Part shown: piece after piece, positions 1-6,600 of the stretch
How the letters are laid out: every line of letters starts with the position of its first letter
Numbering within the stretch: the first letter of the stretch is position 1
DNA from: Euperipatoides rowelli
Lineage: Eukaryota > Onychophora > Udeonychophora > Euonychophora > Peripatopsidae
Assembly: GCA_003024985.2 (NCBI GenBank)
Contig: PXIH01S0003101.1
Length of the DNA stretch: 13,451 nt
Direction: 5' to 3' (one strand)
The notes under the pieces: generated by a model
Told to the model about the DNA's origin: nothing
The model's input: only the letters and a program-made list of their open reading frames with translations
The model's database searches: none
Translations under genes and position numbers: made by a program

Positions 1-504
1 ATTACATAACTATCTGGGCCCTAGTGATAAGTAGCCTATGTGATATATGTTTAGTATATTGCACAATGTCTTAACCCCTTAATTATTTATATCTACTGTA
101 TTTGCAAGTCTGTAAGAATAATAACGGAGAAATACTGTAGATGTAAATTTGATTCTAAAATAAAAGTATGATTTATTGATCAAAAACTTAATTATTGTAA
201 ATATGTTAAATATAAAAAAAAAAAAAGAAATAAAATGTACAACTTTTATATTTGAATGAGATTAGGTTTTATCCTGAGAGTGATTTCAATGTATGTACGC
301 CATACAAAATTTATGATAGGTATGACAGTTATATTACTGATCAAATGAAAGATGAATAAATGATTCTAATAGTTGAAGAAATTTCTTAGTCCTTCAGTAA
401 AAGATCAATTTTGGAGAGGAAAAAAAAAATTAATTAACTTGAGTTGTTAATTTAACTTTCAAGTTAAAAATAAATGTACATATACTTTAACTGTTTCAAA
501 TAAA
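1..504. other. 3' UTR of the oxidase gene and downstream flank
   Basis: AT-rich sequence with several A-runs (near 213-225 and 420-430). Apart from the candidate poly(A) signal at 172-177 I see no second gene, RNA or repeat. Confidence 0.5.
172..177 (-). promoter_or_regulatory. Candidate poly(A) signal AATAAA for the oxidase gene
   Basis: This is the only AATAAA read on the minus strand between the stop codon at 505 and the left edge. It implies a 3' UTR of about 350 nt and cleavage somewhere near 145-160. In such AT-rich DNA the hexamer could be chance. Confidence 0.35.
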
Positions 505-618
505 TCATATTTTAGATACTGGTGTCTGTAACAAATCATTGACTAATTTTGCTGCAAAACGTCCGCATCCCCAGGATAAACTGACTCCATTTCCACCATG
601 ACCATAATTATGAACAAC
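505..618 (-). CDS. DDO: DDO/DAO-like gene, terminal coding exon with PTS1-like SKI end
   Basis: The acceptor is TTTTTTACAG before 618, and the frame runs 37 codons to TGA at 507-505. It begins VVHNYGHGGNGVSLSWGCG, which is the DAO-family signature around the flavin-binding Gly-rich turn: HNYGHGG, then G, then five residues, then WG. The last position of the classic pattern is usually Ala (WGCA or WGTA) but is Gly here. The residue after GHG is Gly, like human DAO Gly313; DDO has Ser308. The protein ends P-V-S-K-I. Ser-Lys-Ile fits the tripeptide pattern of PTS1 peroxisomal import signals, and mammalian members end SHL or SNL. The exon is intact. Confidence 0.95.
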   Translation of the reverse strand, partial: VVHNYGHGGNGVSLSWGCGRFAAKLVNDLLQTPVSKI

Positions 619-3600
619 CTGTAAAAAAAAAGAAAAAAAAATTTTTCTCAAAATTATAAACTATTTTTTAATGCTTATTATTATATACACTGAATATAAA
701 AAAAACTAACTTTTTTAAATTCATATGGTGATTTATTTAAATGTATAACTGTTGACAAAGTTTGATAATAGAACACAAATTATAGATTGGATTTTTTTTT
801 TCTTTAATATTTTTTTTTACAAGTACAACAGATAATAACAAAAAGTATAGGTCAATAAACAAATACATTACAAAAATTCAACAGAATGTGAAAAACAACA
901 AACTGAAATCTTAAATTATGAAAGTCATTATTTGCAACTTTACAGCAATATTTTTAATTATAATTGTAAAATGAATGGTAGTTTTGTATCAGGGAACATG
1001 CCTGTCGTATGATTTATTTGGGGTCTTATTCTAGATGCAATGTGGTTGTGTTAATATTTTAGGAAGGCACTATTAAGGTAAGTTGGGTTTATGAATCTTA
1101 GCTTTTCTGTAATAGATGAGCTCTGATTCCTAAAGTAGAAATGTAAATAGTGATTATTATCTATTGGGATTCACACTTATCCTGACTTGGTTTATCTAGT
1201 AAGAATGTGTAGCCTATGCACTGTACTAATACTTGGAAACAGTAAGTAGATTCAAATATGGTTTATAATAACACAATACTATTTGTAATATATCTATATA
1301 TAACAATAATTATTATTCAGAAATATATTGTATCATCGACACTGGAGATATGGTTTTTTTTTCGCGAATGGTTATTTTTGCGTTTTTACTAACACATATT
1401 CACGTTTGAGATTTTAAAATTTCTGCTAAAAAGCTCTAATATAATAATCATAAACCTTCTTTAATACATTAATTTTGTTTACTGTAATTTACCTTATAAT
1501 AAAATTAAATTGTTCCTCTTTCCTTAGTACACACTCAAAAACTGATGTAATAAAATAGATTCCCTTTATTTCAGACAAGGTTGGATTTCCTTCTATATTC
1601 TCTATCTCAGGGAGTGGGTAGGCTGTACTTAGAAGTTTTGTTAGATCTGTTAGTTGGATGTCAGGTACAGCCACTGTCTATTGCATAGGCATCAACTATA
1701 GCGTTTTGGCAAGTGATTTACTTAAATCCAATTGTCCAATGTTTCTGATATGCTTTCCATTTGGTCCAAGTTGTATGTAGGTTGAAATGACATGGTAGAT
1801 TAGACTAATTGGAGTCTGGATAATTTTCAGAGAAGATGAAAGTAATATTTTAAAGTTTTAAACCATTTGCTTGAAATGTTAATTTGGAAATGTCTATTTT
1901 CATATGTTCTTTTACTGTAGTATTCAACTTTGGTAAGCATGATAACTTTGGTAACATTTTGGTAAGCAATTATATTTTATATATGAATTAGTATTTGCCA
2001 TTCCAATTATTTATTTCATAACTTAGCTATTCTTATCTCTCAGTGTCAATCAGTATCTCCTTATACATACACACACACACACACCCCAACCCGTCCCCAG
2101 ACATATATATCCCTGTAAGTATAAGGACAAATATAAAATGGGGTACATATTAAAGTTTAATTCTTGGTCAATCACCTCCACTTTACAATGCATAGTAGTA
2201 ATCAGTTTAAAAATTTAATTCTTAATATATAAGCAAGAAAACTAACTTTTAATTTAGTCCCATCAAATTGCATTATTTCAGTTTCCAATCTAAGAGGATC
2301 TCGATAAGGTCTTAAACCAGCCCATTCTTCAATAACTTTGGCATACTATTAAAAAAAAAGCAAAATGGAGATAATAAAGATATTGAAAAATAACATTTGG
2401 CTACATATCATTTTTTCATGTTACTCGGGCCCCAGTTAAAATAAGCGAACATAAGAAAATTTCAAAAGTTAAGCCAGAAAATGAAGCTGAAGCACATACA
2501 CATGAAACATTAAATTAACTTGATGTGGAGTTCATTAACATTCTAATTATCCAAAGGTTTATGATGTTTTTCTTAGTATAAAATAACACACACATACAAT
2601 CTTTGCCTATTTGTTTGGAATAGCTTTCACCATTCCTACGAGTCTTTATTATTTATGTGTTGGACTGGTGGGAACCAGTCTAAGGGGTAGTCCACCTCTT
2701 TTGTTTTTTTCTAATGCATTTATTTAGTTGTGGCTTATTATTTCATTTATTATTATAATCAGTGATCACAAATAAAATTATAACACTTTTGAATCATTGT
2801 AATAAGTTTATTCAAGCTTGATTTCAATAATGTATTATGAAAATACAGTGAAGTGCAGTAAAAATAAATGCAATAAAAATAACATAGTTATTTTAAAAGA
2901 TTAATTATATTGATGGGTAAATTCAGTGGTATTCTTTGTATTATCATATTCAATTATTTATTANGTCATTTTTTTTAATAAATTCTAGATGTTTAAGATA
3001 CAAACTGCAGATATTTTCACTAGATTATTCGACAATAGAATGTTGCTTTTGTTTAAAACAATAGGCTTGCACAGATTTCTTATACATGCTCTAACAATGA
3101 TTATTATCTACTCAATCTCCATAAAATTATCTTCTAAATGTTTTATACATATCAGGGATTGGAGCCCACATGTTCCTAAAATGTATTCATGTGACCAAAA
3201 TACATTGGCCAAACTAAAAGGAAGCTGAAATCCGTATTAGAAAACATCAAGATTGTGTGTTGAGGAATGATGTTAGCATATCAGTTATTGTGGACCACAT
3301 CACACAACTGGCCAACAAAATTGGTCAAACACTAGCATCTCATACATATCAGAGATTGTTTTTGGAAGGATGGTCGATCCAAAGAAGCAATGTTTTTAAG
3401 AAGAACACGGGAGGGCTTCAATCCCTGATATCTATAAAACATTAATAGAAGATAATTTTATGGAGCTTGAGTAGATGATAATCATTGTTAGAGCATGTAT
3501 AAGAAAACTGTGCATGCCAGATCGTTTTAAACAAAAGCAACATTCTATTCTCTAATAAAATATGAATAATGATATTACAAAGAATACTACCATATGAACT

Positions 3601-6600
3601 GTAGTATTAAATCCCATACCACAACAGATAGTATAATCACACACAATTAACTTCATGGAGAAAATTATTTTTAGCATTGTTAACTAAAATTAATACTTTT
3701 TGAGCATTTACAGTATCTCTTTAAAAGTTATTTTAAAAAAAAACTTCAATTGTTTGGTGACTATTATAATTTGTTTTCTTAAAAAAAATTCATGGCAAAT
3801 CATAAAATAAAAAGTTAAAGATTATGTAGGGTTCAGGTAAGGGGGTCTAGTGTGTAATTCACACCATTGCACCCTTACCAAGTACTATATCTGCCTACTG
3901 AATAAGAAATTCAAATTAACTACCTTTAAACTAGGAATAACTTTGGTGCATCTTTCCAATACACCCTGGCTATCTGAAATGCTGGTTTCTGTGTCCCACC
4001 GCCCTAATTGCCTGGTGCCTCCTAAAACCACCGAATCAACTCTAAAGAAACAAAATATTAGATAAATACAATCAATACCTTTTTATTTAAATTATTTAAA
4101 TAGAGATAAAATACATTAGAACACGATTCTAATGACCGGCTTAGACGGAAACTAGTTTGTAACATCATAAACTGTTCAGCCTTATTTATTATATTTAAAT
4201 GTATTTTATATCAGATTTTGCGTCATTTCCATAGTGTCGACCTCGCTTAAAACATCAAAATATTTGGATGCAGTTTATATATTTTTAATATATTTTTCCT
4301 TGTTTTAACATCTATGCAAAACATTATTAATTTTAACTTATTACTGTGTTATTATAGTGTACAGCCCGGGTCAAAAAAATTAGGCCCAAACCCGACCATT
4401 TAAAATAACACCGGAATAAATACCCAGCCCGAAAATAAAAAATAAAATATCAACCCCAACCTTTTATTTTATCGGATGTCAAATATCAAACCCAATCCCA
4501 CATTTCCAACTATATTTTTTAACCAAAAAATTACCCGACTTATAAAACATAAAAAAATAATAATAAACCTGAAAATTAGCCCGATAACTAAATTTACATT
4601 ATTTTAAGCCCAAAATATTACCTGATAATCAACCAGAAAGCATAGGCTATACATATGGAACAATCTTTTGGTTTGATTCGAGTTAATTTGAATACATAAC
4701 AAAATTTATTAGGTATTTATTTTATTACATGAAATTTTATATACTGTCCTGCATATAAAATTTCATGTAAATCAGATCACAAATAAATGAGTTATCAATT
4801 TATTTCTAGTTGTCATAACTTTTTATATCTCCTGTTTCAACATGGAGTTTACCCAGGGATGATCTAGATAGTTAGTCTAAATCTCTATAACTTCTGGCCT
4901 TATCACCAGTAGTTTTATGATCCTTTTTTTCCGAGATTGCAATGGATAAGGTTTTACAAAAATAGCCTAGAAATATACTCATCAATACACATACCGGTAA
5001 TAAATATATGTGTTCTAATATAATATTTGTTAACGAGTTGACTTTATAAATATTTTATCTACATAAAAATATTGATGCCTCCTGGTTTGACCAGAATAGT
5101 CACGGTTTCAAATTTCTTTGACCTAATTGTAGTAATTTCTAGTTTTAAATATAGCAATTATAAAAATTTAAATATATTTTAAGGTTTTTTTTTTTTTAAA
5201 TAACTTTTTTTGAAGAGTGTGGGGGGGAGGGAGGATTAAAAAGGTCTTACTATTATGTAACAAATAAAAACATATTAATGCATCTATGATAAAAAATAGT
5301 AGCCTATATCATTGTAATGGGGGAAAAGGTCAATTGGTAACATTATTTTAATTATGAAATGGTTATTTATTATGTTTCCAAAATCAATATGCAATTATTT
5401 TTATTAATTTCATACTATTTTTTCATCTTGGAGTTCAAATCCGGTCATGAAATAGCCCTATTACACCTGGTTTGTTATTAATAATGAGTAGTAGTCTGTA
5501 GACTTTTCCTGTGAACTTATTAGATTATACATATAATTTTAGTATTTAATAGATGTAAAAAAGTATCATTATGTCTTGGATAAGATTCACGTTTTTTTTT
5601 TTAATTCTTTTTACCTTAGTACTGTATAATAAAAAAGAGTAATTGGCTAGGTATAACTTTTTTCCATTTCCACAAGTAGTAATTACTCTTTAACCTGAAA
5701 TGAATAAGTATTATTCTACTCCTTATGTTAAAGAGTTAAGACATTAATACGGGTAAATAAGGAAACATGAAATTCATAGATTCGTCATGTAGTTATTTCA
5801 TGATTAATAATATTGATCAAAATTACTTGGGTCAAATATTATTTTTTTAGAATTTGCTCCAAAATATTATTTAAATGAATAATTAATTACACCTAACTCA
5901 CCCAGGAATGATATATGTTTCTCCATCAACAAACACAAATTGTTTTATCCATGGAGCATGAACCTGCAAGATTATATAAAAACACTGAGTAATGAATATG
6001 TAATCAAGATTTGCATAATAAATAAACTAAATTTCTGAAATTTTGCAATGTGTTTTAAAGTTACCAAATAGTAAATCTCAACAGGCTAGTCCAATGACTT
6101 ATCTACATATTTTGGTCCCCCTGCAGGTAAATTAAAGGTTCCCTTGACAAAGTTTGATTTTATAAGGTTTTTTTTTTTTGATTGTCTGGAAGTTTTGATG
6201 TCTTAGTCAATCCCTTGACAAAAAAAAATATTTTTTAGACCAAATTACGGTGATATCTAGTGTTTTTTTTGTCAGCAGACAGTAGCAACAAAAAAAACAC
6301 TAGATATCACCGTAATTAGGCCTAAAAATAAATAATGTTTTTAAGGTATTGATCAACATTAAGACATCAAAACTTCCAGATAACTAAAAACAACATATTT
6401 TTTTTGGCTGGGCCCCCTGGATGTCAGCCCCTCCCCCCTCGTGTGGGGTAAGGTGTTAATATAGATATGCCCTTGGGCTGGTCTTCGAGCTTGAAAAAAT
6501 TCCAAGAGAACAACCCAGATCAAACACATTGATAGAATGGAGATTAGCTGTAAGTTTTAAAAAGTCTTGATCACTATTCATTTTGTTCGAAACAAATTAA

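Larger units (their letters stand above)
619..2246 (-). other. Intron between the fourth and fifth visible exons (1628 nt)
   Basis: It is bounded on the minus strand by GTTAGT and TTTACAG. It holds an open segment with splice-like borders (1493-1677), a short direct repeat (1926-1970), a CA microsatellite and poly-T runs. The remainder is featureless AT-rich DNA. Confidence 0.85.
2926..3592 (+). mobile_element. Decayed retroelement-like fragment between inverted arms (Penelope-like?)
   Basis: The left arm (about 3031-3168) and right arm (about 3413-3551) are imperfect inverted copies over roughly 140 bp; both carry GAATGTTGCTTTTGTTTAAA and ATATCAGGGATTG when read toward the centre. A further outer match, GTATTCTTTGTA(A)TATCAT, lies at 2929-2948 and 3569-3586. 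The left arm has about 70 extra bases, including the n at 2964. Between the arms a plus-strand frame (3218-3445) resembles the extreme C-terminal tail of a retroelement polyprotein. I interpret the whole as a 5'-truncated Penelope-like copy with an inverted copy of its 3' UTR fused upstream, an arrangement reported for that class. A simple fold-back DNA transposon is the alternative. Confidence 0.55.
2346..3923 (-). other. Intron between the third and fourth visible exons (1578 nt)
   Basis: It starts with GTAGTT and ends with a poly-T tract and AATAG. Its middle (about 2926-3592) is occupied by the inverted-arm retroelement-like fragment. The rest is AT-rich DNA without recognisable content. 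Confidence 0.85.
4042..5901 (-). other. Intron between the second and third visible exons (1860 nt)
   Basis: It runs from GTGAGT to TTTCTTTAG. It contains the C-rich element at about 4354-4655, the perfect hairpin at 4725-4770 and a G-run on the plus strand (5221-5232). From about 4800 onward I see only AT-rich sequence. Confidence 0.85.

Noticed and set aside
2989-3228. 79-codon plus-strand frame
   Set aside because: It reads through the left inverted arm of the retroelement-like fragment; the sequence is better explained as an inverted 3' UTR copy.
3850-4065. 71-codon plus-strand frame
   Set aside because: It lies over the third visible oxidase exon, which reads convincingly on the other strand.
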